Notes under the pieces: generated by a model
What the model was told of the DNA's origin: nothing
The model's input: only the letters and a program-made list of their open reading frames with translations
Databases searched by the model: none
In this document: positions 44,638 through 53,852 of the stretch, piece by piece
How the letters are laid out: the number at the start of each line of letters is the position of its first letter
Numbering within the stretch: position 1 is the first letter of the stretch
From: Iningainema tapete BLCC-T55
Lineage (GTDB): Bacteria; Cyanobacteriota; Cyanobacteriia; Cyanobacteriales; Nostocaceae
Length of the DNA stretch: 64,000 bases
Reading direction: 5' to 3'
Assembly (NCBI RefSeq): GCF_014698965.1
Contig: NZ_JACXAE010000093.1
Coordinates: 17,366-81,365 of the forward strand
Made by a program: the position numbers and the translations under genes

Positions 44638-46332
44638 TTAGAACGTGAAAGTAGTACGCAATGTACCTACATAAATTGTGTCGTTTCTGCTGTTGTGTTC
44701 AGGATTAAATATCACCAGCACACCTGGTGTGATTTGAATATTGTTGGTTAGCTGCAACTTGTACAGTGCTTCCAAGTGATATGAAGTATCCACATCTCTT
44801 TGGGATCTGCTCACCCCAGCTGTAGTAATCCTGTAATCATTGTTGCTGACCTTAGGTGGTTGACCAAAGATTACACCAAGTGCGTTACCTTGTCTGATAA
44901 AGTCTTTAATCGTCAAAGTAGCACCCCAGTAGTAAATTTCGGCTTCACTACCCCTTGGAACACCAGCGGCATTTGTCTGCGCCTCAGCTTGAGTGTAACC
45001 ACCCCAACCAGTGATAGCGAAATTCGGGCTAGGTTGGAAAGTTGCTTCTAAACCAAAATTGTTAGCGGTAGTTGCAACGTTGGTAGTAAAAGGAGCGCTA
45101 GCAAAAGCACTACCTGTAGATTCAAACAGGTTCACACCACCAGTAGGATTCTGGTATGTGCGTGCATAGGTTAGACCAACGTTAAATGCTTTGGCTGGTT
45201 TGATAGCTATCTGAGCAAGAGCTGAATAGTTACCTTCTAAAAACCCTGTTTTTTGGGAAGGATTGTTAGAGACGTTATTACGTCCACCTGCTAGATAGCC
45301 CACAGAAACAGTGAAAGGTCCGTTGGGATTCAAGGAGATTGTCGCACCTGCACCACCTTGACCTTGGCGGTAAATCGGGCTAAAACGACCATAGCGTGTC
45401 AAAGCACCTCTACCGCTACTTGCGAAATCTGGGTTGAAGTTGTTAATGTTTTCCCAGAATTCACCATTGTTAGCATCAACCTTAACGCGGATGGCATCGC
45501 TTAAGTTGAAAGCGTAGTTGATTTTATCAATTTGAACGGCATTGCCAGTATCATTGTCAAATGCCAAGCGGGTCATGTTGGTACCCGTTGAAGCGTTACC
45601 GAAGGCGGTGTTGTTGTTGTTATTGAGAACGTTACCTGCTTGCAAACGAATTTGCAACAAGTCTTTCCCTGTAAAGCTGGAGTTCAAGGAAAGACGAATC
45701 CGGTCAGAGAATGTTAAGTTGCTGTCTAAGTCTGGTCTTGCAGCATTTGGGTTGTTTCTCAGTGTCCGAGCATCAACTGCTCTAGTGTCACCAAAAGGAT
45801 TAGACAAAGCGAAAATTGCTTCCCCAACTAACTTTGTGGTGGTAGAGAATTGATTTGCCTCTAATTCAGCAGTACGGGCTTCTAAAGCATCTACCCTTCC
45901 GCGCAAAGTTGCCAATTCAGCGGAAAATTCTTCTTGCAAACGCTGTAGAGTTGCCAAGTCTTCTTTTCTTACCAAGTCAGCTGTTGCGGTGGCAATCAAT
46001 TCGTTAACTCGGTCTAAACAGGCATTCAAACCAGCAGCAAATTCATAACGGGTCATCGCACGATTACCGCGATAAGTACCGTTAGGATAACCTGCGATAC
46101 ATCCGTAACGCTCTACTAGAGATTGTAAAGCTTGGAATGCCCAATCTGTAGGCTGTACATCGGAAAACTGAGAAACTGATGTCACCTGTCCCAAGTTATC
46201 TGACGAAGCCAACTGAGAAACAGAAGTTGTCTGCCCTTGAGGTTCAGCCGCCCAAGCACTGTTTGCAGTACAAAATGTAGCAGCTAGTAGAACTGGACTT
46301 AGCTTTAATAGGTTCCAGAATGGTTTTGTCAT
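44638..46332 (-). CDS. Iron-uptake-type SLH/OprB porin
   Basis: I start at the ATG at 46332 (MTKPFWNLLKLSPVLLAATF); the frame begins at a GTG 15 bases upstream. The 564-residue outer-membrane protein has a signal peptide (to about NSAWAAEP), an SLH domain (FSDVQPTDWAFQALQSLVER, GTYRGNRAMTRYEFAAGLNA), a short coiled coil (LRGRVDALEARTAELEAN) and a beta-barrel of the OprB class ending in LRTTFTF, with terminal Phe. Such cyanobacterial porins are annotated as iron uptake porins. The SLH domain ties the barrel to the cell-wall layer. Confidence 0.9.
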   Translation of the reverse strand: MTKPFWNLLKLSPVLLAATFCTANSAWAAEPQGQTTSVSQLASSDNLGQVTSVSQFSDVQPTDWAFQALQSLVERYGCIAGYPNGTYRGNRAMTRYEFAAGLNACLDRVNELIATATADLVRKEDLATLQRLQEEFSAELATLRGRVDALEARTAELEANQFSTTTKLVGEAIFALSNPFGDTRAVDARTLRNNPNAARPDLDSNLTFSDRIRLSLNSSFTGKDLLQIRLQAGNVLNNNNNTAFGNASTGTNMTRLAFDNDTGNAVQIDKINYAFNLSDAIRVKVDANNGEFWENINNFNPDFASSGRGALTRYGRFSPIYRQGQGGAGATISLNPNGPFTVSVGYLAGGRNNVSNNPSQKTGFLEGNYSALAQIAIKPAKAFNVGLTYARTYQNPTGGVNLFESTGSAFASAPFTTNVATTANNFGLEATFQPSPNFAITGWGGYTQAEAQTNAAGVPRGSEAEIYYWGATLTIKDFIRQGNALGVIFGQPPKVSNNDYRITTAGVSRSQRDVDTSYHLEALYKLQLTNNIQITPGVLVIFNPEHNSRNDTIYVGTLRTTFTF

Positions 46333-46446
46333 AAATATTTTTCTCACTCACACCTACTGGTACATTCGTGATATAATCCCCAGAATTACTATTCATGTTC
46401 AGGGAATCCACTCATGCTTACTAGTGGAAATTGTACCAAACTTGAG

Positions 46447-46470
46447 GGTGATTAACACAAGTCAATCACC
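46447..46470. terminator. Stem-loop between the Crp/Fnr and porin genes
   Basis: GGTGATT and AATCACC pair around a 10-base loop, 18 bases after the stop of the - strand regulator. T-rich bases follow on the + side, so its direction is unclear. Confidence 0.4.
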
Positions 46471-46487
46471 ACTATTTTTCCTAATAT

Positions 46488-47093
46488 CTATTTTTTGCCT
46501 GGTGGATTGTCCAAACGCAAAATAATCCGGCGTTTATATCGTAAAAGTGTTCCTTGTTCTTCAAACTCTTGTAGAAGCCGAGTTACAGTTACTCGTGTTG
46601 TATTCAAAACCTCTGCCATTTCTTGATGAGTGACATTAAGGTCAATTAGCCTACCTTGTTCCACGTTACGACCAAACTTCTCACTCAGCCAGATCAAAAA
46701 CTGCCACAAGCGTAGAGAAATAGGTTTGCGATGCACTATACTTAATAGTTCCTCTGCCTGTTGAATGTGGAACAGTAAAGAGTTAATATCTTGACTCCAT
46801 AAATGAGGTGGTACAACGCTCACCTCTACACTAGTTAAGCATTCAATTTGGTAAGGTTTAACTCTAGACAAAGGATAACCAATCAAATCTCCAGTTCCCC
46901 AATAACCCAAAGTGATAAATGTTCCGTCCTCACTCCAGGTTAATGTGCGAACTGCTCCGCGTTCAATGCGCCATAACACGTCGTTCCGTGGCGGAATCAC
47001 TTCACGACGGGAGAAAAGCCTTTGTGGTAAGTTTCCACTTAGGGCATTATTTGATGTAGCCGAGTTGTTTGTACCACTAGTAGAATATGTCAT
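46488..47093 (-). CDS. Crp/Fnr family transcription regulator
   Basis: The 201-residue protein has a cyclic-nucleotide-binding-type beta barrel (about 35-105, ERGAVRTLTWSEDGTFITLG, GYWGTGDLIGYPLS) and a C-terminal winged helix (VTHQEMAEVLNTTRVTVTRL as recognition region, then LLQEFEEQGTLLRYKRRIIL). Residues that bind cAMP in Crp are not obvious, so the effector may differ or be absent. It resembles the group that includes NtcA but lacks NtcA's exact motifs. It stands between a porin and a PhoX gene on the same strand; the target is unknown. Confidence 0.85.
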   Translation of the reverse strand: MTYSTSGTNNSATSNNALSGNLPQRLFSRREVIPPRNDVLWRIERGAVRTLTWSEDGTFITLGYWGTGDLIGYPLSRVKPYQIECLTSVEVSVVPPHLWSQDINSLLFHIQQAEELLSIVHRKPISLRLWQFLIWLSEKFGRNVEQGRLIDLNVTHQEMAEVLNTTRVTVTRLLQEFEEQGTLLRYKRRIILRLDNPPGKK

Positions 47094-47331
47094 CAGGTAT
47101 TTTGATAGCGGTTAATATGATTAAACTAGGAGAAAATTGCAACAATTAGACTTGTTTAGCAAACCTTTTACAGTGTGGTAGAGCATAGGCATTGAAAATA
47201 TTTTCAGGCGTATTTAATACTTTTCACTATTTTCTTTTTTAAAGTTTTATTGAGAATTTATACGAATAAAACTTATTTACCAAAAAAATGTAGCTTTTTT
47301 TACAAATTTTCAATTCCTCTCAAATATATTG

Positions 47332-49572
47332 TTAAACATTTTGGGATTTGGTAATGGCAACAACAGCAGGTTTGGGAGGTGCGTTGTCTGTTTTATTCGG
47401 CCAATTAGAACCAATGGGGACTTTGCGGGTTTGTAAAAATTCTTCACCTGTAGTGGTAGTAAGTAAAAATTCTCTGGATTCAGATGCTTGGTTTTTGCGA
47501 GTACCATTTGCCTCCCCTGGATGTTGTATAGCAAGAAACATAGTTTTTTGATCGGTTGAAAAACAAGGACCTGTTGTTTCGCACTCCATTGGTCCCATAG
47601 CAAATAAAAAGGCTTTACCAGCATCTTCACCTGTGGTAGGAATATACCAAAGAGAGTTGTTGCCAAATAGACCAGCTAATTCTGGTGGTTGACCTTTTTC
47701 TGTAGCACGACTTTTCACTGGATTGTTGGCGTTGCCATTATCTGTGACTACCCATAAATTACCGTTGTTATCGATCAACAAGTTATCTGGATTGGTAAAA
47801 CCTACACCTCCGACAGAAGGTTCACCACCTGTAGCAACCATTTGCCAACGGAAGGTACTAGCAGCAGGATCGTTACCATCTTCACTTAAGCGCATTACCC
47901 AACCATACTCGTAAGGCGTTTCACCTTTAGGACTTTTAAATATTTGGGCATCAGGGCCACCATCTTTACTAGGAGAGCCGGAGGTGAAGCTAATATATAA
48001 TTCTCCGTTGGGTGCAACTTCTGTGTCTTCAGGACGAGCAGTGCAGGTAGCACCTACAGCACTTGCTGCTCTGTGTGCGTCAATTAAGATTGCACCTTGT
48101 TGTTCTTCTGGGTTGCCTGTATAAAGATCTCCGAGTTTTTTGTACTTTTGTTTATACTGGGCTACTTGCTCATCACTAGTGGCTTTGATATCCCCACCTT
48201 CGATTGGTTCTGGTAGTTTGAACAGAGTCTGCTTTTGATTCTCAGTCTGTTTTTGTGGTCCTAATGGTAAACGGGTTAAGTTCCCAACAATAGAACTAGG
48301 AAGATCTGGATTAACTGGTGTATCAGCTTTTAATGGTATCCAACGACCAGTACCATCTGGATTGAATTTAGCAGCGTAGAGCATTCCCTGGGTAAGTAAC
48401 TGGGAATTTGCTTTGTCTTTGGGGTTGGTAACTCGATCGCGACTCACAAATTTGTAAATATGTCCTCCCCGGCGATCGCATCCTGAATAAAACGCCAGTG
48501 GTTTACCTGCTTCTACACGTACACCCACTGCTTCATGGCGATAACGTCCTAGCCAAGTGTGTTTTGTACCATAGTCATTTTTGTTTGCTGGATCTACTTC
48601 CACAATCCAGCCATATTTATTTGCTGCTAAGCCAAAAACGTTACCTTGTCCAAATAATTCCTCGTCGCCCATTGAAAAAGGTCTTTTGCCGGGATCGTAT
48701 GAAGTACCATCTGCATATACTACTTCTGGTACTTGTGCTTGAATGTTCTCTTCTGCACTCAGCACTGTACCCCAAGGTGTTGTACCACCTGCACAGTTAC
48801 CAAAAGAGCCAATGATGCGATCGCCCAAATTATCAATATAACCCTGTCCCTGCTTGAGGCGAAATACTGCTACTGCCGGTCCAGTGGCTTTCAAATAGCG
48901 CCCATCTTCTAAACCAGAAATCCCACTAATCCGTCTATCTGTATCTTTATTAGTGCGTTCCCACTTACCATCTGCTCCCAAGCGAATCGAAATTACACCC
49001 AAACCTTGATCCAGTAACGCTTCTTTGCAAATTTCTTTAATTCTTGTTTTATTGGGATCGCTATCTGGTAAAGCGTAAGCGTCTATTTCGTTTTTCTTAT
49101 TACCTTGCTGTTTTAACGCTGCTTTCACTTCTGCCACTGGCAGTTTTTTCCCAATCACTTGCTCATAAGTTTGCATCCAGGGAATGGGACTAATATATTC
49201 AAAATTAATTGTGAGATAGCCTTCGTTCTCACCTGTTGGTACAAAAGATAAGTAATCATTATTGTACCCAAAACGAGAATCACCAACTTTATCACCCCAT
49301 GCAGCAATTACTTGATACCCAAATCCTTCTGGTAGAACCAAATCATCTACTACCTCATAGGTACTGTATTGCTGCTTTTGCTGATTTTGATTGCCGAGAA
49401 AAGTTTTTAAGGGAAGCGGACCTTTAATTGGTTGAAATGAAAACGTAGCCTTCACCAATTGCTTAGTAGACTCTATTGCTGATTTTGTCTCGCATCCTCC
49501 CAAAGAATTTAACGCTACAGCACCCGCACTGCCACTGAGAAACAACAAAAAATTCCGCCGTGTGATACTCAT
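47332..49572 (-). CDS. phoX: PhoX-type (DUF839) alkaline phosphatase
   Basis: The 746-residue protein has a Tat leader (TRRNFLLFLSGSAGAVALNS) followed by a Cys (GGC), then the PhoX/DUF839 beta-propeller: DLVLPEGFGYQVIAAWGDKV, GTTPWGTVLSAEEN, HTWLGRYRHEAVGVR, FYSGCDRRGGHIYKFVSRD and LWVVTDNGNANNP. PhoX enzymes are secreted calcium/iron phosphatases that release phosphate from organic esters. It lies next to phoU, sphS and sphR, all on the - strand, which supports a role in phosphate starvation. A candidate Pho box lies upstream. The gene name is by family, and other DUF839 proteins exist. Confidence 0.85.
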   Translation of the reverse strand: MSITRRNFLLFLSGSAGAVALNSLGGCETKSAIESTKQLVKATFSFQPIKGPLPLKTFLGNQNQQKQQYSTYEVVDDLVLPEGFGYQVIAAWGDKVGDSRFGYNNDYLSFVPTGENEGYLTINFEYISPIPWMQTYEQVIGKKLPVAEVKAALKQQGNKKNEIDAYALPDSDPNKTRIKEICKEALLDQGLGVISIRLGADGKWERTNKDTDRRISGISGLEDGRYLKATGPAVAVFRLKQGQGYIDNLGDRIIGSFGNCAGGTTPWGTVLSAEENIQAQVPEVVYADGTSYDPGKRPFSMGDEELFGQGNVFGLAANKYGWIVEVDPANKNDYGTKHTWLGRYRHEAVGVRVEAGKPLAFYSGCDRRGGHIYKFVSRDRVTNPKDKANSQLLTQGMLYAAKFNPDGTGRWIPLKADTPVNPDLPSSIVGNLTRLPLGPQKQTENQKQTLFKLPEPIEGGDIKATSDEQVAQYKQKYKKLGDLYTGNPEEQQGAILIDAHRAASAVGATCTARPEDTEVAPNGELYISFTSGSPSKDGGPDAQIFKSPKGETPYEYGWVMRLSEDGNDPAASTFRWQMVATGGEPSVGGVGFTNPDNLLIDNNGNLWVVTDNGNANNPVKSRATEKGQPPELAGLFGNNSLWYIPTTGEDAGKAFLFAMGPMECETTGPCFSTDQKTMFLAIQHPGEANGTRKNQASESREFLLTTTTGEEFLQTRKVPIGSNWPNKTDNAPPKPAVVAITKSQNV

Positions 49573-49650
49573 CAGTTTTTTCGATTACACTAAAGCCATG
49601 AATTAGTAGATAGTAAATAATTTTTACTTTATTCTTTGGCTAATGTAATC

Positions 49651-49680
49651 TCAAAAGTTTAAGATTAGGTAAGATTTTTG
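49651..49680 (-). promoter_or_regulatory. Candidate Pho box upstream of phoX
   Basis: On the - strand CTTACCTA is followed at a 10-base period by CTTAAACT, resembling the (C/T)TTAA(C/T)(C/T) direct repeats bound by SphR. It lies 84-108 bases before the phoX start. A third repeat is not clear, so this is tentative. Confidence 0.35.
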
Positions 49681-49812
49681 TAAAATGTATGTTAGTTTAC
49701 AAATACTTTATTTTTTCTATATCTTATCAACAAAGAAATTAAAATCAGCACCCACTATTTACATTTGTACACAATAACCACAAAAACATTTCTCACAAAC
49801 TCACAAACTCCC

Positions 49813-50475
49813 TTAACGTTGACCCGTAACAATATACGCTACTCGTTGACCAATATTGGTAGCATGATCTCCCATGCGTTCCAAACAGCGGATTGCCAAT
49901 CCTAGCAACAAAATTGGCTCAACTACACCTTGAACATCACGTTCATGTGCTAAAGTTTGATAAAGTTTCTCATACGCATTATCCACGGCATCATCAAGTC
50001 GCTTTATACTGCGACCACTAACTTCATCTAAATCTGCCAAAGCCACCAAACTAGTTGCTAGCATTGCTTGGGCGTGGTGAGACATGGTAGCAATTTCAGG
50101 TAAAGAATGATGAGGTGGATAAGGAAAAATTTTAATCGCAATCTCAGCTATATCTTTGGCATAATCGCCAATCCGTTCCAAATCCCGCACCAGTTGCATA
50201 AAAGCACTTAAACAACGCAAATCCTTACCATCTGTACCATGAGTCATAATTGCCGTACAGTCTGATTCGATTTGTCGGTAAAAGTGGTCGATTTTTTTAT
50301 CTAACAGAGGAAGTTTCTGCGCTGCTGTGAGGTTGCGAGCAAACAAAGCTTGGTGACTAAGGCGAAAGGATTGTTCTACCAAAGCCCCCATACGCAAAAC
50401 ATCTCGCTCAATACGCCTAATCTCGCGAGCCATCCAAGGTCTTTCAGAATTGGGACAGTAAAAAATTGCTTTCAC
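49813..50475 (-). CDS. phoU: Phosphate signalling protein PhoU
   Basis: The 220-residue protein has the two PhoU three-helix repeats, each with the acidic metal-binding motif: LVRDLERIGDYAKDIAE (near 92-108) and AIRCLERMGDHATNIGQRVA (near 192-211). PhoU links phosphate transport to the histidine kinase and holds the phosphate response off when phosphate is plentiful. It follows sphS by 39 bases on the same strand. No pst transporter genes are in the window. Confidence 0.94.
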   Translation of the reverse strand: MKAIFYCPNSERPWMAREIRRIERDVLRMGALVEQSFRLSHQALFARNLTAAQKLPLLDKKIDHFYRQIESDCTAIMTHGTDGKDLRCLSAFMQLVRDLERIGDYAKDIAEIAIKIFPYPPHHSLPEIATMSHHAQAMLATSLVALADLDEVSGRSIKRLDDAVDNAYEKLYQTLAHERDVQGVVEPILLLGLAIRCLERMGDHATNIGQRVAYIVTGQR

Positions 50476-50514
50476 GCTTGTAACTCAAACATGAAGTTAT
50501 ATTTAACTATAGTC

Positions 50515-51810
50515 TTAGCTGAAAGATTTCGCCAAGATTTCCGGAAATTCAACTTGTAGCCATGCACCGCCTGTGATAGGGTGATTCATAGCTCTAATCT
50601 CTCCACCATGAGCGTTGACTATTTGTCGCACAATCGCCAAACCTAAACCACTACCGACAGTTACTGTCTGGGGTTCTGTTGACGTTGGGCGCGATCGCGC
50701 TTTGTCTCCCCGATAAAATCGCTCAAAAACGTAGGGTAAATCTGTTGTACAAAAACCCTCACCAGAGTCTATTATATTAATTTCTAATGCAGGTGGCAGA
50801 TTATTTTGTTTATGAATAATTTTTGTTTCAATGAGAATAGCTCCACCATCTGGGCTATATTTAATACTGTTATCCAGTAAATTGAGAAACACTTGATACA
50901 TCCGTGCTGGATCGGCATTAATCCAGAGGTTTTCTGAACCAGAGTAGGTTAAGTGTAAATGCTGACGCTGTGCCAAAGGTTCTAAACTTTCCCACACAGA
51001 TGAAATTAGAGAACGCACTTCAGTTGGTTGGCAATGCAGTTGAATAGTTGGGTTAGTTTCTAGTTGGGTGAGTTCTAACCAGTTTTGCACCAAGTCAATT
51101 AATCTGTCAACTTCCTGTAACAAGCGTTCAACCCAGCGATCTAAAGGTGGTTTTAAACGATCTTGTAAAGTTTCCACTACCAAACGAATTGAAGTGAGGG
51201 GAGTCCTGAGTTCGTGAGCCAAATCGCTGAGTGCGCGATCGCGAGCCGAATTAATATCCACCAAAGGTTGACGATTTTCGAGAAACACTCCCACTTGTCT
51301 TGTTGCTAAAGGTAAACTAGTTGCCCGCAACAAATAAGATTTCACCTCTAGCATTTCTTGGGCATTTTCACAAGAGGGATGAAATACCCATTCCCTTAGC
51401 TGTGGCTGTCCTTCATCACGAGTTTGCTCAATCAAGTGATCAAGTTCATAAGAGCGCACCAACTCTAGCAACAAGCGTACCTGCCCTGGTTGCCATCTTT
51501 GGATGTATAACATTTTCCTTGCCTGCTCATTACACCACAACAGTTGATTTTCTTCATCCAATAGCAAATACCCAACTGGAGCAAACTCCAGCAGGGCTTC
51601 GTAAGTTTGTAATTGTTGCTGAAAATTTTGCCGTTGCTGCTTAACTAACTTGATGTTATGGCGCAGACGAGGGAGCAGCAGTGCCGTCGAGAATCTAGCC
51701 TGATCAAGTTGCAGAACTTTGTTAAGATAGCGGTTCAGTTGAACCTGTTGCCAAACCCAAAATCCGATGCCGATCGCTAGACCTAAAATCAATCCTAGTA
51801 ATAGTAGCAT
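50515..51810 (-). CDS. sphS: Phosphate-sensing histidine kinase SphS (PhoR-like)
   Basis: The 431-residue kinase has one N-terminal membrane helix (LLLLGLILGLAIGIGFWVW), a coiled stretch, a PAS domain (YEALLEFAPVGYLLLDEENQ onward), HisKA with the phospho-accepting His in ALSDLAHELRTPLTSIRLV, and an HATPase domain (LLDNSIKYSPDGG, DSGEGF, GSGLGLAIVRQIVNAHGG). It should autophosphorylate when phosphate is low and pass the phosphate to SphR. It starts 39 bases after sphR ends, which fits an operon sphR-sphS-phoU. Confidence 0.94.
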   Translation of the reverse strand: MLLLLGLILGLAIGIGFWVWQQVQLNRYLNKVLQLDQARFSTALLLPRLRHNIKLVKQQRQNFQQQLQTYEALLEFAPVGYLLLDEENQLLWCNEQARKMLYIQRWQPGQVRLLLELVRSYELDHLIEQTRDEGQPQLREWVFHPSCENAQEMLEVKSYLLRATSLPLATRQVGVFLENRQPLVDINSARDRALSDLAHELRTPLTSIRLVVETLQDRLKPPLDRWVERLLQEVDRLIDLVQNWLELTQLETNPTIQLHCQPTEVRSLISSVWESLEPLAQRQHLHLTYSGSENLWINADPARMYQVFLNLLDNSIKYSPDGGAILIETKIIHKQNNLPPALEINIIDSGEGFCTTDLPYVFERFYRGDKARSRPTSTEPQTVTVGSGLGLAIVRQIVNAHGGEIRAMNHPITGGAWLQVEFPEILAKSFS

Positions 51811-51849
51811 TGCTAGTTGTTAGTTGCTGAACAACTAAAAACACGCCAA

Positions 51850-52599
51850 CTATCCAAACCGATAACCAAAACCTCGTACAGTCACAATATACTCAGGACG
51901 ACTGGGATCTTGCTCTAATTTTTCCCGCAACCAACGAATGTGAACATCAACAGTTTTACTATCACCAACAAAATCTGGTCCCCAAACTTGATCCAAAAGT
52001 TGCTCCCGCGACCAAACTCTACGGGCATAACTCATAAATAGTTCTAGTAAGCGGAACTCCTTCGGCGATAAACTCACCTCTTGACCGCGAACTAATACAC
52101 GACACTCCTGAGGATACAAAGTAACATCTTTATATTGTAATACTGGCAGTTGCGGTAAAGTGCTCAAGCGCTGACGACGGAGCAAAGCCCGACACCTAGC
52201 AACTAACTCCCGCATACTAAAAGGTTTGGTGAGGTAGTCATCTGCTCCCACCTCTAATCCCAAAACGCGATCAGTCTCACTACCCTTAGCACTTAACATC
52301 AAAATTGGTACTGGATTGCCCTGATAACGAAGCAAACGACAAACATCAAGTCCATTAATTAGAGGCAGCATTAAATCAAGGATAACTAAATCGAATGTTA
52401 GTTCCCCTGTTGGTTCAAAACTTTTCAAATATTCTACAGCAGAGCGCCCATCAGATGCTGTTACCACCCCGTAACCTTCTTCTTCTAAAGCTAAAACAAG
52501 CATTTCCCTGATGAGTTCTTCATCTTCTACTACGAGAATACGGCTTCTTTGTCCGATCTCTGTAGTATGAGGATACTTGGTTGTTTCACTGGTATACAT
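51850..52599 (-). CDS. sphR: Phosphate response regulator SphR (PhoB-like)
   Basis: I start at the ATG at 52599 (MYTSETTKYPHTTEIGQRSR); the frame extends 36 bases further to a TTG. The 249-residue protein has a receiver domain with the acidic pocket (VVEDEEL), phospho-acceptor Asp in LVILDLMLPLINGLDV, the Thr/Ser in MLSAKGS and Lys in LTKPFSMRELVA. An OmpR-type winged helix follows (VSLSPKEFRLLELFMSYARR, DVHIRWLREKLEQDPS, YIVTVRGFGYRFG). It activates Pho regulon genes, probably including phoX here. Confidence 0.95.
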   Translation of the reverse strand: MYTSETTKYPHTTEIGQRSRILVVEDEELIREMLVLALEEEGYGVVTASDGRSAVEYLKSFEPTGELTFDLVILDLMLPLINGLDVCRLLRYQGNPVPILMLSAKGSETDRVLGLEVGADDYLTKPFSMRELVARCRALLRRQRLSTLPQLPVLQYKDVTLYPQECRVLVRGQEVSLSPKEFRLLELFMSYARRVWSREQLLDQVWGPDFVGDSKTVDVHIRWLREKLEQDPSRPEYIVTVRGFGYRFG

Positions 52600-52751
52600 T
52601 GAGATCACAATATTATCTGCCTGTACGAGTATCAATCCAACTACCTACTTGTATTGCATCTAAGCTTGCTTGCTATCGATTAAACCAAGCAAAATGTTAT
52701 TTATGTGACATTATTTTCATTATAGACTAATAGACTACCACTAAAAACAAT

Positions 52752-52786
52752 AACTTTGCCCAATTGATCTTCAAGTAGGCAAAGTT
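52752..52786 (-). terminator. Stem-loop downstream of rpsU
   Basis: AACTTTGCC and GGCAAAGTT pair perfectly around 17 bases, about 100 bases after the rpsU stop. The - strand continues with ATTGTTTTTAG, which fits an intrinsic terminator for the rbp-rpsU transcript. Confidence 0.6.
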
Positions 52787-52888
52787 AATTTTAGCAATCT
52801 TGTAATTATAGGGGTTTGCGCTTAATGAATACAATTTGCACAGGCGTTACTTATAGGCAAATAGCTTGCTGACTTTCCCGTACATTAG

Positions 52889-53119
52889 TTACTTTGCCCC
52901 ACCAAAACCCCCAGATTCTTGTCCATTATTGGAATAACGGAAACGACTCTTATGCTGCTTTTGCTTGGCAACAGCTTTACGCTTACGTTTTTCTAAAGGA
53001 GTTTCAAAGTGGCGATGCTTCTTCACATCTGGAAAAATGCCTGCTTTGGAAACTTCTCGCTTAAATCTCCGTAGGGCTGACTCAATTCCTTCATTTTCAC
53101 CCAGAATCACTTGGGTCAT
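52889..53119 (-). CDS. rpsU: 30S ribosomal protein S21
   Basis: The 76-residue protein has the S21 core ([55 protein letters not shown]) and a cyanobacterial Gly/Ser-rich tail. A strong ribosome-binding site (AGGAGG) lies before the ATG. It sits 66 bases after rbp on the same strand. Rbp-rpsU pairs are known from cyanobacteria, where both are cold-responsive. Confidence 0.95.
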   Translation of the reverse strand: MTQVILGENEGIESALRRFKREVSKAGIFPDVKKHRHFETPLEKRKRKAVAKQKQHKSRFRYSNNGQESGGFGGAK

Positions 53120-53185
53120 CGATATCCTCCTGAATTAACTTTTTACATTCACAGAATAATAGAGTTAAGTTCTTTCTTTCAAGAT

Positions 53186-53506
53186 CTAGTAGGGGCGTCG
53201 AGAGTAGCCACCGCCACTATTGTTTCCTCGTCTACCGCCACCGCCGCCAAAAGAACCTCCCTCGGTTTTTGGCTTAGCTTTATTCACTTTCAGGTTTCGT
53301 CCCATCCATTCAGCCGTATCGAGTGCCTCTATTGCTGCTGTCTCTTCTGCTTCTGATTCCATCTCAACAAAAGCGAATCCTCTTACTCTTCCCGTTTCCC
53401 GGTCTTTTGGCAATTGAACGTTTTTGACTGTTCCATACTCTGAGAAAACCTGTTTGAGGTCATCTTCTCCTACTTGGTAGGACAAATTACCTACGTAAAT
53501 CGACAT
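53186..53506 (-). CDS. rbp: Cold-inducible-type RNA-binding protein (RRM)
   Basis: The 106-residue protein has one RRM with RNP2 (IYVGNLSY) and RNP1 (RGFAFVEM) and a short Gly-rich tail (GGSFGGGGGRRGNNSGGGYS). It binds RNA and is typically induced at low temperature in cyanobacteria. Its ribosome-binding site is buried in an 11-bp stem (53512-53550). It heads the rbp-rpsU pair. Several paralogues are usual in these genomes, so I give no number. Confidence 0.95.
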   Translation of the reverse strand: MSIYVGNLSYQVGEDDLKQVFSEYGTVKNVQLPKDRETGRVRGFAFVEMESEAEETAAIEALDTAEWMGRNLKVNKAKPKTEGGSFGGGGGRRGNNSGGGYSRRPY

Positions 53507-53511
53507 AAAAC

Positions 53512-53550
53512 ATCTCCAGATTCAGATGGCGTAGAGTTAAATCCGGAGAT
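53512..53550 (-). promoter_or_regulatory. 5' UTR hairpin sequestering the rbp ribosome-binding site
   Basis: On the - strand ATCTCCGGATT pairs over 11 contiguous positions (one G-U) with AATCTGGAGAT. The second arm contains the GGAG ribosome-binding bases, 5-8 bases before the rbp ATG. The loop is 17 bases. This could control translation by temperature or by a bound protein. Confidence 0.6.
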
Positions 53551-53848
53551 ACGCTTGTAAATAGATACAAACAAAGTGCTCAACCGAATATAATTCCTAC
53601 AAATGAGGATAGCATAAAATGTAGGTCAACAAGAAAATAGAGACGCTTATATAATAACGTCTCTACTATGAGAAAACCCAATGACAGAAATTTTTAAAAT
53701 TCTAATTTAAGATTTGTTACCATCCCTGAAGCAACGGCATAACTTGTAACTGTGTATGAGGTGAGATACATTAGCATCAAGCATGAATCCGGAAAAATAA
53801 AACAAAATCAGCATCTTTGTTTGAATGTAGACGTTCCATAGCACGTCT
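53551..53848. other. Leader region of rbp and end region of mtnP
   Basis: Between the rbp hairpin and the mtnP stop I see two GTAGAGACG-type palindromes (53638 and 53827) and A+T-rich sequence that must contain the rbp promoter and a long leader. No gene is seen. Confidence 0.6.
53638..53666. repeat. GTAGAGACG-type palindrome, copy 8
   Basis: TAGAGACGCTTAT and ATAACGTCTCTA flank a short AT centre, with one mismatch. It lies upstream of rbp. Confidence 0.75.
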
Positions 53849-53852
53849 CTAC
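53827..53852. repeat. GTAGAGACG-type palindrome, copy 9, supplying the mtnP stop
   Basis: GTAGACGTTCC and a degenerate right arm ending ACGTCTCTAC. On the - strand its CTGTAG end gives the final Leu and stop codon of mtnP. Confidence 0.75.
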
